Source of the DNA: an uncultured Lamprocystis sp. | GTDB taxonomy: Bacteria; Pseudomonadota; Gammaproteobacteria; Chromatiales; Chromatiaceae | DNA: 64,000 nt | NCBI RefSeq assembly: GCF_903933125.1 | Contig: NZ_CAIZIZ010000310.1 | Coordinates: forward strand, 1-64,000 | Direction: 5' to 3' | Part shown: positions 1-7,382 of the stretch, one piece after another | Position numbering within the stretch: the first letter of the stretch is position 1 | Layout: each line of letters opens with the position of its first letter | The notes under the pieces: generated by a model | Databases searched by the model: none | What the model was told of the DNA's origin: nothing | The model's input: the letters and a program-made list of their open reading frames with translations, nothing else | Program-made: the position numbers and the translations under genes

Positions 1-1062
1 CAGCCGACCCGTGCGCGCCAGTCCGTCGCCGTCCTCATCGGCGCTGCGCACCTGGTAGGCGCGCAGCCCGCTGGCCGCGGCCAGGGCCCGCGCCAGTTCG
101 GTCTTGCCGGTGCCGGGCGGCCCATAGAAGAGCGCATTGACGCCGACCGCCGCGGTGGCCGCCCCGTGGCGCAAGACGCCCTCCAGGCGCCCGGCCGCCT
201 CCGCCAACTGCGGAAAGGCGTCCAGGCACCAGGCCCCGGCCGGGGCTGGTTCGATCAAGAGCGCCAGCAGCGCCTCGGCATCCTGGGGGGTAGCCGCCAG
301 CACCTCGCGCAGCAGGCCGGCGGGGGTCAGAAAGTCCTCCAGGTCACTGAAGCCGTCGTCGCACTCCACCAGCCCGAGCGCCCGCAGTGGGGCGCGCCTG
401 GTCAGGGCGTGGTGCACCGTCGCCTGGTCCAGGTCCAGCAGGGTCGCCAGGCGCCCCAGGTTCAGGCGGGCGGCGAGGCGGCCACTGGTGCGCCCGGTGG
501 CGCGCAACAGGGTGCGCAGCGGTTCGCTCAGCTCACGCTGTTCCAGGTAATCGAGCATCCAGACGGCGGTCGCGTCGAGCCGCAGGGCCTCGCCGAGCAG
601 CGCAACGGTCGGGGCGGTCGGCGCCACGGCGTCGGCCGCCGCCAGCCGCCGCAACACCCGGCGCGGGATGGTCTTGAAGAAGGAACGCAGGCGCTCGCGC
701 AGCTCCGCGGCACCGAGTGGGAGAGACGGCACCTCGTCCTGGCCATCGTTGGCCCGGCGGGCGATTTCGTAGTCAAGCCGTCGTGCGCCTTGCACGCTGT
801 CCCACGCTTCCCAATCAACCGCGCCGGGCGGCATCCAGTTCAGCTCTGCATCGGCATAGCGCGACAGCAGCGCCGCCACGGCGTCCGGCTCGAGCAACGG
901 CAGCGTCAATTCCCACAGGGCGGCCAACACATCGGAGTCCTTCAGATCGTGACACAGACGCGCGTCGCCCCGCGCCAGTTGCAGGGCATAGCGGGCGACC
1001 CGGCGCGGGGCCGCCGCAACGGGACTGAAGTCAGCGCGCCAGAGGGTGCGGTGATCGTTCAT
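1..1062 (-). CDS. AAA+ family ATPase, 3' end outside the window
   Basis: An open minus-strand frame starts at the ATG at 1062 and runs off the left edge with no stop, giving about 354 visible residues. A Walker A loop FYGPPGTGKTELARALA is encoded near 70-130, the pattern of AAA+ remodelling ATPases of the FtsH/ClpX/Cdc48 type. The preceding ~300 residues are a helical, Leu/Arg/Ala-rich N-terminal region that I do not recognise. The Walker B and later motifs lie outside the window. The start overlaps the stop of the upstream 142-aa gene (ATGA at 1059-1062), so the two are probably translationally coupled and may work together. The ATPase fold is clear from the sequence. Its substrate is unknown. 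Confidence 0.8.
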   Translation of the reverse strand, partial: MNDHRTLWRADFSPVAAAPRRVARYALQLARGDARLCHDLKDSDVLAALWELTLPLLEPDAVAALLSRYADAELNWMPPGAVDWEAWDSVQGARRLDYEIARRANDGQDEVPSLPLGAAELRERLRSFFKTIPRRVLRRLAAADAVAPTAPTVALLGEALRLDATAVWMLDYLEQRELSEPLRTLLRATGRTSGRLAARLNLGRLATLLDLDQATVHHALTRRAPLRALGLVECDDGFSDLEDFLTPAGLLREVLAATPQDAEALLALLIEPAPAGAWCLDAFPQLAEAAGRLEGVLRHGAATAAVGVNALFYGPPGTGKTELARALAAASGLRAYQVRSADEDGDGLARTGRL

Positions 1063-1487
1063 GCGCAGGCCCCCACATAAGGCATGAACCGGCGCTGGTC
1101 AAAGTGGAAACTGACGAAGTCGCCGCGGCCGGGCCCGATCTCCCAGATCATGCCCAACACAAGATCGCGCGGCTCCCGATAATAGGTTGACCCGGCATCG
1201 GACTCCGCGTCGAACAGCGGCGTCTCCAGCACCTCCAGCACCACCACGGGCTGGCCATAGCGCGGGAGGCGGTGGTTGCGCATGCCGGCTTTCCAGACGA
1301 CCAGATCGCCGGGGGCGAAGCGATGCGGTTGGATGAACGACCGGTAGCGCTCCCGCAGGATGGCACCGAGGTCGCCGTTCAGCCCCTCCAGCGGCTCGTC
1401 CGCAAGCAGGTCCAGCGGGGCTTCTTCGCTCAGACCGATCAGGTCAAGCAATTGGCGCGATGACAGGTCTTGGTTCTTCTGGGCCAT
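1059..1487 (-). CDS. Hypothetical protein coupled to the AAA+ ATPase
   Basis: This 142-aa protein of unknown function has no signal peptide or membrane segment. An acidic N-terminal third (LDLIGLSEEAPLDLLADEPLEG) precedes a compact beta-rich part with FAPGDLVVWKAG and PVVVLEVL, which looks like a small barrel. A good ribosome-binding site (GGAGG, 8 nt spacing) precedes the ATG at 1487. The stop overlaps the ATPase start by 4 nt. The pairing suggests an adaptor, substrate or regulator of the ATPase, but this is inference from position only. Confidence 0.6.
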   Translation of the reverse strand: MAQKNQDLSSRQLLDLIGLSEEAPLDLLADEPLEGLNGDLGAILRERYRSFIQPHRFAPGDLVVWKAGMRNHRLPRYGQPVVVLEVLETPLFDAESDAGSTYYREPRDLVLGMIWEIGPGRGDFVSFHFDQRRFMPYVGACA

Positions 1488-1564
1488 GGCGGGTTCCTCC
1501 GGGTTCGTTCAAGTGGGCTTTGCGGCGACTGGCGAGACCTATTCAACCACTGCGGTGCGTCAGT

Positions 1565-1590
1565 GTTTGTCGCATCTGCGATGCACAAAC
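1565..1590. terminator. Hairpin between the toxin gene and the 142-aa gene
   Basis: An inverted repeat pairs GTTTGTCGCATC with GATGCACAAAC across a 3-nt loop, with a single bulged base. It lies just downstream of the toxin stop and upstream of the next minus-strand gene. There is no clear T-run, so it may be a weak terminator or a processing or attenuation hairpin. Confidence 0.35.
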
Positions 1591-1598
1591 GCGAGGTC

Positions 1599-1919
1599 TT
1601 AAAGACCCAACTGAACCCGGATCGCACCCTCGACCGCGCGCAGATCGGCCGCGGAGAGGCTCCCGATCTTTTCCATGAGTCTTGACTTGTCCGCCGTGGT
1701 GAGTTGGTCTGCCATCGCTTTGCTGACGGCCCCCTGAATGCTGACCCTGGCCTCGCTCGGATAGAGCCGGTCAGTGCTGCTGGTAAAGGGGACGAGTTGC
1801 ACCCGGTTCAGAAAGCGATTCGCCAGATCATTGCTGACGATCACCGCCGGGCGGCGTTTCTTGATCTCGCCGCCCCGGGCCGAATCGAAATCCACCCACC
1901 ACACCTCACCCCGCCGCAC
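1599..1919 (-). CDS. PemK/MazF-family toxin (putative endoribonuclease)
   Basis: This 106-aa protein has the hallmarks of the PemK/MazF/CcdB fold: the N-terminal MRRGEVWWVDFD strand, KKRRPAVIVSND and LVPFTSS. The length is normal for the family. Members cleave RNA, usually mRNA, and are held inactive by a co-expressed antitoxin. The gene overlaps the end of the upstream 123-aa gene by 14 nt, the usual antitoxin-toxin order and coupling. Target specificity cannot be read from the sequence. Confidence 0.88.
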   Translation of the reverse strand: MRRGEVWWVDFDSARGGEIKKRRPAVIVSNDLANRFLNRVQLVPFTSSTDRLYPSEARVSIQGAVSKAMADQLTTADKSRLMEKIGSLSAADLRAVEGAIRVQLGL

Positions 1920-2277
1920 GGTTGGTATCTCCGATCAGTGCATTGCTCCAGTCGAGAGCCTCCGCCTCGCGCTCGGTGTCCGCGGCCATCGCACGATAGC
2001 CGGCCTCCTCCTCCGACTCCGGAGCGAGATCACGCGCCCTTTGCAGCACCACATCTTGAAATTCGGCTGGAACGAGAAACCAGGTCGGATTACCACGGCT
2101 CTGCGGGTTGCCGAGCGGCCAGTCATCTTCGCCGGTCCAGCGGATGGCGACTCCGGGCTCTCCTTCCCACTCGAGCTCGCAGACCGCTCCGCCACCGGGT
2201 CCACCGTCGTAGACGACCCGCACATTGCTAACCCGCTTCTTAGGTCCTTGAACGGCTTCAGGACTGATGTAGCTCAT
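1906..2277 (-). CDS. Putative antitoxin partner of the PemK/MazF toxin (no recognised domain)
   Basis: A 123-aa protein begins at the ATG at 2277, preceded by AGAGGAG at 8 nt; an in-frame ATG at 2340 lacks such a site. It sits exactly where the antitoxin of the downstream toxin should be. However, I see no AbrB/MazE or ribbon-helix-helix motif. The N-terminal half is beta-rich and Gly-rich (VRVVYDGGPGGGAVCELEW) and the C-terminal third is acidic and helical (APESEEEAGYRAMAADTERE), which could wrap the toxin. The antitoxin role is inferred from context. It may instead be an unrelated gene co-transcribed with the toxin. Confidence 0.55.
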   Translation of the reverse strand: MSYISPEAVQGPKKRVSNVRVVYDGGPGGGAVCELEWEGEPGVAIRWTGEDDWPLGNPQSRGNPTWFLVPAEFQDVVLQRARDLAPESEEEAGYRAMAADTEREAEALDWSNALIGDTNRAAG

Positions 2278-2310
2278 GATCGATGCTCCTCTGTCAGTAG
2301 GCTCTGTGTC

Positions 2311-2385
2311 GATTTTACACGTATGATAAACGCTTTTCACTATGTAAAATCTTACTTTTAATCTTACATATGATCTTACGTAAGA
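2311..2385. promoter_or_regulatory. AT-rich operator with 12-bp-spaced iterons upstream of the toxin-antitoxin operon
   Basis: Three copies of ATCTTAC lie at 2349-2355, 2361-2367 and 2373-2379, each exactly 12 bp apart. The last forms the palindrome TCTTACGTAAGA (2374-2385). A further inverted pair, GATTTTAC at 2311-2318 and GTAAAATC at 2344-2351, overlaps the first iteron. The stretch is far more AT-rich than its surroundings and precedes the operon start at 2277. It is the likely promoter and autoregulatory operator of the pair. The protein that binds is unknown. Confidence 0.55.
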
Positions 2386-2426
2386 CCTTAGAACCCCGTT
2401 CAGTGCTCAAACGCGCGCGGGATCCG

Positions 2427-2447
2427 AAGCCGCTCCCACGGGCGATC
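2427..2447. repeat. Partial REP-like repeat
   Basis: The stretch AAGCCGCTCCCACGGG followed by CGATC matches, but for a 2-bp gap, the reverse complement of the palindromic element at 43092-43114. It is an isolated half element just downstream of the mfnE stop, consistent with a dispersed extragenic palindromic family in this genome. Confidence 0.5.
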
Positions 2448-2461
2448 CGGGCGCACCGCGC

Positions 2462-3091
2462 TTACGCGCGTTGATTGGCGCTTCGTCGCGGCCGCTTTGC
2501 AACTGGCCGGCCCGCCAGCAGGCCATCGAGGGCGTTCGCTTCCCCATCCGCCAGCAGATAGACAGCCAAGCCCCCGGCCCGCGCATAACCGGGCAGCAGC
2601 GGGTCGACGATGGCGTCGCGGACCAGGGTCTCCATCGCCTCCGGATCGACCGGGCCGGGTGGGACGGCGGCCATCTTCACCAGGACCAGGGCCTGCGCCC
2701 CCAGCCGCCCGCCCAGCCAGGCGGCGAGTGAGTCGGAGGTCAGGTCCCAGGAGCACGGTAGGTCCGGGTCGGCGAGGACCAGCGGGACCGGCATCCAGAC
2801 CGGGGTGATCCCGACCGCGGACAGCGACCGGATCTCGGCCAGGCTCGTCGCGGGCGCGAAGCCGGAGTGAAGGGCACAGAGGGCGCGGCCGTATTGCTCC
2901 ATGGCGAGCAGCGCCAGATGGTGCGCGGTGGCGTCGTCGAACCCCAGACTCTGCTGGGCGCTGCGCACCTGATCGGCGAAGGGTCCACCGCCGGGCACCA
3001 GGACCAGCTCGCGGCGCCCCGCCAGGACGGCGAGCCAGGCGCGCAACTGCCGCGACCGGGTCAGGCTGCCGCCGAGCTTAACGACCCACAT
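2462..3091 (-). CDS. mfnE: Amino-acid-kinase-fold protein, putative [5-(aminomethyl)furan-3-yl]methyl phosphate kinase (MfnE-like)
   Basis: This 209-aa protein of the aspartate/glutamate/uridylate kinase fold has the N-terminal phosphate loop VVKLGGSL, the second glycine-rich loop LVPGGGPFAD and the DLTSDSLAAWLGGRLGA/LVLVKM nucleotide region. In archaea, MfnE of this fold phosphorylates aminomethyl-furan phosphate during methanofuran synthesis, and the bacterial homologues travel with H4MPT genes. Here it directly follows pabB (stop at 3106) and lies with mfnF- and mfnD-like genes. That supports a role in making methylofuran, the cofactor of FhcABCD. The start is the ATG at 3091; a GTG 12 nt upstream is possible. 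Fold assignment is secure and substrate is inferred. Confidence 0.75.
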   Translation of the reverse strand: MWVVKLGGSLTRSRQLRAWLAVLAGRRELVLVPGGGPFADQVRSAQQSLGFDDATAHHLALLAMEQYGRALCALHSGFAPATSLAEIRSLSAVGITPVWMPVPLVLADPDLPCSWDLTSDSLAAWLGGRLGAQALVLVKMAAVPPGPVDPEAMETLVRDAIVDPLLPGYARAGGLAVYLLADGEANALDGLLAGRPVAKRPRRSANQRA

Positions 3092-3105
3092 CTTACTGGT
3101 CACAT

Positions 3106-4491
3106 TCAACCAGCCACATGATCGAGCCGGCGCCGTTCCAGCAGATCCAGGAGGGGGGCCGCCTTGTGGAAGGTCTCCCGGTACTCGGACTCGGGGTGCG
3201 AGTCGGCGACGATCCCGCCGCCCGCCCACAACCGGGTGACGCCGTCCGCGTGGACCAGGGTGCGGATGGCGATATTGGTATCCATGGCCCCGTCCCAGCC
3301 CAGATAGCCGATGGCCCCGCAATAGATGCCGCGGCGCTGCGGCTCCAGTTCCTCGATGATCTGCATGGCGCGCAGCTTGGGTGCACCGGTGATTGAACCG
3401 CCGGGAAAACAGGCCCGCAGCAGATCCACCGCCGTGCGGCCTGCCGCCAGCCGCCCGCGGATCGTGCTGACCAGGTGATGGACGCGCGCAAAATGCTCGA
3501 CCTCAAACAGCCGGGGAACCTGGATGCTGCCGATGGCGCAGACCTTGCCCAGGTCGTTGCGCAGCAGGTCGACGATCATGAGGTTCTCGGCCCGGTCCTT
3601 GGGGCTCGCTTGCAGGGCCTGGGCGAGCAGCAGGTCCTCGATCGGGTCAGCCCCGCGCGGCCGGGTACCCTTGATCGGCCGCGTCTCCACCTGATCGCCC
3701 CGCACCTGCAGGAAGCGCTCCGGGGACGAGCACATGACCTGGCAGTCCGGGGTCGCCAGATAGGCACTGAAGGGGGCCGGGTTGCGGGCCCGCAGGTTCT
3801 GATAGGCATCCCAGGGGTCGCCTTGGGTCGGCGCCGCGAAGCGCTGGGCGAGGTTGACCTGATAGCAGTCACCCTCCAGGAGGTAGTGTTTGATGCGGGC
3901 GACGGCCTCGATATATTGGCCGTGACTCAGGTTGGGACGGACCCGATCCAGGACGCGGAAAGGGGCGCGGGGCCGCACCATCCGGCGCCCGGCGAGCACG
4001 GCCGCGAACTGCCCGCGGTACTCGGCGAGGGTAGCCGAATCCTGGGCGACCAGCCGGGTCCGCCTGGACTCGTGGTCCACCACCAGCGCCCAGTCGTAGA
4101 TGCCGACCGCCATATCGGGGGTTCCTTCGGCGTCCTGTGCCAGGCTCGGCAGGCGCTCCAGACGACGCGCCAGGTCATAGGCGAACCAACCAATGGCGCC
4201 GCCGCTGAACGGCAGGTCCGAAACCCCGGGTCGCCGGGGTCCCAAGGCTTCCTGCAGCAGGGTGAAGGGGTCGGCCAGTGAGACCTGGATGGCACGCCCG
4301 GTGCGGACCTCGGTGCGTTGTCCGCGGGTGACCAGCATCGTGCGGGGGTCGGCGCTCAGGATGTCGTAGCGGCCTTGAGCACAGCCTGGCCGACCGCTGT
4401 CGAGGAAGACCGGCCAGGGGCGCTCGACCAGTGCCGAGAACAGCGGCGCACTGTCCGGCTGATAAGGCAGATCAATCACCTGCGGTGTCAT
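3106..4491 (-). CDS. pabB: Aminodeoxychorismate synthase component I
   Basis: This 461-aa chorismate-utilising enzyme has the PIKGTRPRG motif, whose Lys is typical of PabB (TrpE has PIAGT), then ENLMIVDLLRNDLGKVC and the C-terminal GGSITGAPKLRAMQIIEELEP signature. It aminates chorismate on the way to p-aminobenzoate, the precursor of the aryl part of both folate and H4MPT. Its place between mfnE and mfnF, away from folate genes, suggests it feeds MptG (14068-15081), which condenses p-aminobenzoate with phosphoribosyl pyrophosphate. No PabA or PabC partner is visible in the window, so these are presumably encoded elsewhere. Confidence 0.92.
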   Translation of the reverse strand: MTPQVIDLPYQPDSAPLFSALVERPWPVFLDSGRPGCAQGRYDILSADPRTMLVTRGQRTEVRTGRAIQVSLADPFTLLQEALGPRRPGVSDLPFSGGAIGWFAYDLARRLERLPSLAQDAEGTPDMAVGIYDWALVVDHESRRTRLVAQDSATLAEYRGQFAAVLAGRRMVRPRAPFRVLDRVRPNLSHGQYIEAVARIKHYLLEGDCYQVNLAQRFAAPTQGDPWDAYQNLRARNPAPFSAYLATPDCQVMCSSPERFLQVRGDQVETRPIKGTRPRGADPIEDLLLAQALQASPKDRAENLMIVDLLRNDLGKVCAIGSIQVPRLFEVEHFARVHHLVSTIRGRLAAGRTAVDLLRACFPGGSITGAPKLRAMQIIEELEPQRRGIYCGAIGYLGWDGAMDTNIAIRTLVHADGVTRLWAGGGIVADSHPESEYRETFHKAAPLLDLLERRRLDHVAG

Positions 4492-4528
4492 CGAGTCTCC
4501 AATGTCTGCGAATCCGTGTACATGCCAA

Positions 4529-5599
4529 TCAGGTCACGGGCGGCGCAGCAGCACGCTCCAGCGCCAGCCGGGCAACGGCGGCGGCGGGGGCGCAGTCCGC
4601 CACATCAGGTGCCAGGGCGGGCGGGCCGTCAAACAGCGACTCGAAGCCCAGGTAGGCACGCCCGAGCCGCGCCGCCAGGCGTTTCGCCAGGAAACGTCCG
4701 ACCCCGGCCCCCAGAATCGGCGCGTCCGCGGCCAGCTCGCCGCGAGAAAAAATACAGGTTCCGGCGTCTGCCAAGGTGCGTAACTGGGCCTCCGCCAGGA
4801 CCTCCGCCACCCGGCGCCAGCCGGACAGGTCCGCGGCGGACCCGTCGAGCCCCAGCATCCGGGCGACCCGGCCGGCACTGGCCGCCGGGGTCTTGGCCCG
4901 ACCGTCCGCGCTCGGCATCAGGTCCGCATGGTCGGGGAGTTCCCCGGTCAAGCGGTACAGGTCGGCGGTGGTCGCGAAGTGCTCCGCCATCAAGGGAACC
5001 CAGGACCCGCACCAGGGGACGCGCCGGGCCAGCGCCATCACCGGGGTCCGTACCACCCCGCTATACACCAGTTCTCCCAGCGCCAGGCGTTCGTGGTCCG
5101 CGTAGCCTCGGGCACTGACCCGCCCGTCACGGAAGGGTACCAGGTCCGTGGTGGTGCTGCCGATGTCCACCAGAAGCCCCTGCGGAAAGCGGGTCGCGGC
5201 CAGGCTGGCGCTCGCCATCCAGTTGGCCGAGGCCACTTGGGGGGCAGCGGCCATGGCCGCCGCGGGGTCCAGCAACCCGGCGGGGCCGGCATAGATGCGG
5301 ATGGTCTCGCCGACGAAGCGCCGCGCAATGCAGCCGACCAGGGATGCGACGCCTTGAGCGCGGTCCTCGAAGAGGTCTGCCAACTCTCCGGTCATCGTGA
5401 CCGCGTGGCAGACCGCGCGCTGGGGCAGCTGTCCCAAGACCGCGTCGATGGCGGACTCCAGATGCCCCAGCCCCTGCCAGAGCGGACAGGGTACCTGCAA
5501 TACAACCATCACCCGGCCGGCGCCGTCGAGTTGGACAGCCTTGAGGTGGGCGCCGCCGAGGTCCCAGCCCAACCAGCCGGAGCCCTGATCAGGCGGCAT
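4529..5599 (-). CDS. mfnF: H4MPT-linked C1 pathway protein of the hydantoinase/oxoprolinase-like family, putative MfnF
   Basis: This 356-aa protein has an ASKHA-type fold: GWLGWDLGGAHLKAVQLDG at the N-terminus and LLVDIGSTTTDLVPF near the middle, both nucleotide-binding loops. The family is known as the 'H4MPT-linked C1 transfer pathway protein'. Archaeal members (MfnF) join the furan diphosphate to gamma-glutamyl-tyramine in methanofuran synthesis. The ATG at 5599 has a strong GGAGG site 6 nt upstream and overlaps the end of the mfnD-like gene by 11 nt; longer starts are not supported. Clustering with mfnE and mfnD supports methylofuran synthesis. The exact reaction in bacteria is inference. 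Confidence 0.78.
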   Translation of the reverse strand: MPPDQGSGWLGWDLGGAHLKAVQLDGAGRVMVVLQVPCPLWQGLGHLESAIDAVLGQLPQRAVCHAVTMTGELADLFEDRAQGVASLVGCIARRFVGETIRIYAGPAGLLDPAAAMAAAPQVASANWMASASLAATRFPQGLLVDIGSTTTDLVPFRDGRVSARGYADHERLALGELVYSGVVRTPVMALARRVPWCGSWVPLMAEHFATTADLYRLTGELPDHADLMPSADGRAKTPAASAGRVARMLGLDGSAADLSGWRRVAEVLAEAQLRTLADAGTCIFSRGELAADAPILGAGVGRFLAKRLAARLGRAYLGFESLFDGPPALAPDVADCAPAAAVARLALERAAAPPVT

Positions 5600-6590
5600 C
5601 GGCAACCTCCAGACAGACATCCACTGCCAAGCCCCCGACCAACCCCGGCCGGGGCAGCCCACTAGACAGCAGGTCGAGGACCAGGCGCGCCGGATTGACC
5701 CCGAGCGATTCGCGCAGGCCCACATAGGAGGTCGTCAGGCGCGGATTCACCTCCAACACCAGGGGACCGGCGGTGGTGACGATCAGGTCGACCCCTACAT
5801 AACCCCACAGGCCGGGCAGCGCCGCGGCAACATCCCCGGCGAGACGGCGCAAGCGGGCATCCGCCGCACCCAGGCCATTGACCACGCAGCCCAGCAGCAG
5901 CAGCTCGTCGTCCATGACGGCAATGCGCTGGCGGTTGACGCTGAGCACAGCGGCCTCCCCGTCTTTGACCAGGAGGCTCAGGCTCGCCGCCGTGCCCTGG
6001 ACAAAGGGCTGGGCCACGTAGACCCGACCATCAGCCAATTGATCCCAATAGCGGCACAAGGCGTCCCGATCCCGACACAGCCGGATACCCAGACAGCCGA
6101 CCCCGTCGTCCGGCTTCAGTACCCAGGGACCGGGGATCATCGGGAGTGGGTCTTGGCGGCCGAAGGTCGGGACCACCGGCACGCCCCAGTCCGCCAGCAA
6201 ACGCACCGTCTGGAGCTTGCTGGCGGCGGTGCGCACCGCCGCGGGGGTGCTGTTGAGGAGTCGGGGACCGGCTGCCAGGATTTGGCGGCTGATCGCATCC
6301 AGGGTGCCCTGCATCTCGGGGGCGATGGGCCAGACGGCATCGACCTGCGCCAGGGTCTGCGCCCAGACGCGGGGAAACTCCGCCGGGCCATACACCAGAC
6401 GAAAGTCCGCGATCAGGCTTGGCGCGGCCAGGCGCGCATCGCGGGTGACGATGCACTCCACGCCGGCTACTGCCGCGAGATCGCAGACCAGTGCCTGTAG
6501 CATCATGTCTCCTTCCCGTACCAGGGAGGCCGGGAGGTCGGCACCGAGCAGGCCACCGCCGGTAACAAATTCGAAGACGAAGATGCGCAT
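5589..6590 (-). CDS. mfnD: ATP-grasp protein, putative tyramine-glutamate ligase (MfnD-like)
   Basis: This 333-aa ATP-grasp ligase begins MRIFVFEFVTGGG and has the ATP-binding segment PGPWVLKPDDGVGCLGIRL and the metal-binding C-terminal GPLVLEVNPRLTTSYVG. Archaeal MfnD enzymes of this family start with a similar strand and couple glutamate to tyramine for methanofuran. The start at 6590 is chosen because upstream in-frame codons run into the divergent gene and lack family similarity. The gene leads the mfnD-mfnF-pabB-mfnE run. It is divergent from the HisA-like gene with only 36 bp between the starts, so control elements must lie in or beside the coding ends. Confidence 0.72.
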   Translation of the reverse strand: MRIFVFEFVTGGGLLGADLPASLVREGDMMLQALVCDLAAVAGVECIVTRDARLAAPSLIADFRLVYGPAEFPRVWAQTLAQVDAVWPIAPEMQGTLDAISRQILAAGPRLLNSTPAAVRTAASKLQTVRLLADWGVPVVPTFGRQDPLPMIPGPWVLKPDDGVGCLGIRLCRDRDALCRYWDQLADGRVYVAQPFVQGTAASLSLLVKDGEAAVLSVNRQRIAVMDDELLLLGCVVNGLGAADARLRRLAGDVAAALPGLWGYVGVDLIVTTAGPLVLEVNPRLTTSYVGLRESLGVNPARLVLDLLSSGLPRPGLVGGLAVDVCLEVADAA

Positions 6591-6626
6591 GAAGACCTTT
6601 CGGATGAAACCAGGATTGAAACGACT

Positions 6627-7382
6627 ATGAAACTGATTCCGGTCATCGACCTCAAAGGCGGCCTGGTGGTCGCCGCCCGGCGCGGGGATCGCCATGCCTA
6701 TGCACCGATCCAGTCCCCGCTGTGCCCGTCCGCCGAGCCCTTACCGGTCGCGGCGGCCCTTCTGGAACTGTACCCGTTCGATACGCTTTATATCGCCGAC
6801 CTGGACGCGATCGGCGGCGGGCCCAGCCAACTGGAGCTGATCGAACAGATCCACCGCACCCACCCCGGAGTGGAACTGTGGGCCGACAACGGACTGACGC
6901 AGATCCAGCGCCTCGCCGCCGTCGCCCGTCCGGTCATCGGCAGTGAATCACTCGCCGACCTGGAGCACTGGGCGGCACTGCGCTCCGCCCTGGACGCCCC
7001 CATCCTCTCCCTTGACTATCGGGGTCACCAGCCCCTGGGACCGACAGAGCTTCACGAGCGGCCTGAGTTGTGGCCGCGCGAAGTCATCCTGATGACCCTG
7101 GGGCAGGTCGGCAGCGAGGCGGGGCCCGATCTGGAGCGACTGACCGCGTTGCGGCAGTCCGCCCCCACCCAGCGGCTTTATGCCGCCGGCGGAGTGCGCG
7201 GCCCCGCGGATCTGCTCCAACTGCGCGATCTGGGCGTCGTCGGCGCCCTGGTCTCCACCGCCCTGCACCTGGGCCGCTTCACGCCGGACGTTCTCGACGA
7301 TCTGGCGAACGTCAAGCAATCGTTGGAAATTCAAATCTTCGGTATCAACGCGCGCAGCGATGACCCGCCAATGGGTCCCTGA
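6627..7382 (+). CDS. HisA/HisF-like TIM-barrel protein linked to H4MPT genes
   Basis: This 251-aa beta/alpha-barrel protein resembles HisA: MKLIPVIDLKGGLVVAA keeps the N-terminal catalytic Asp (residue 8), LYIADLDAIGGG follows, then LSLDYRGH with a second Asp, and a phosphate-binding C-terminal half (AAGGVRGPADLLQL, GALVSTALHLG). It is in a C1-cofactor cluster with no his genes around. Relatives of this type recur beside archaeal-like C1 genes in methylotrophs. A sugar-phosphate isomerisation step in H4MPT or methylofuran synthesis is plausible but unproven. Its last 52 bp overlap the convergent PTPS-fusion gene. Confidence 0.75.
   Translation: MKLIPVIDLKGGLVVAARRGDRHAYAPIQSPLCPSAEPLPVAAALLELYPFDTLYIADLDAIGGGPSQLELIEQIHRTHPGVELWADNGLTQIQRLAAVARPVIGSESLADLEHWAALRSALDAPILSLDYRGHQPLGPTELHERPELWPREVILMTLGQVGSEAGPDLERLTALRQSAPTQRLYAAGGVRGPADLLQLRDLGVVGALVSTALHLGRFTPDVLDDLANVKQSLEIQIFGINARSDDPPMGP

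Noticed and set aside
3106-4491. Possibility that this is anthranilate synthase TrpE
   Set aside because: The PIKGT lysine marks aminodeoxychorismate synthase; TrpE would have PIAGT, and the neighbours make H4MPT cofactors.
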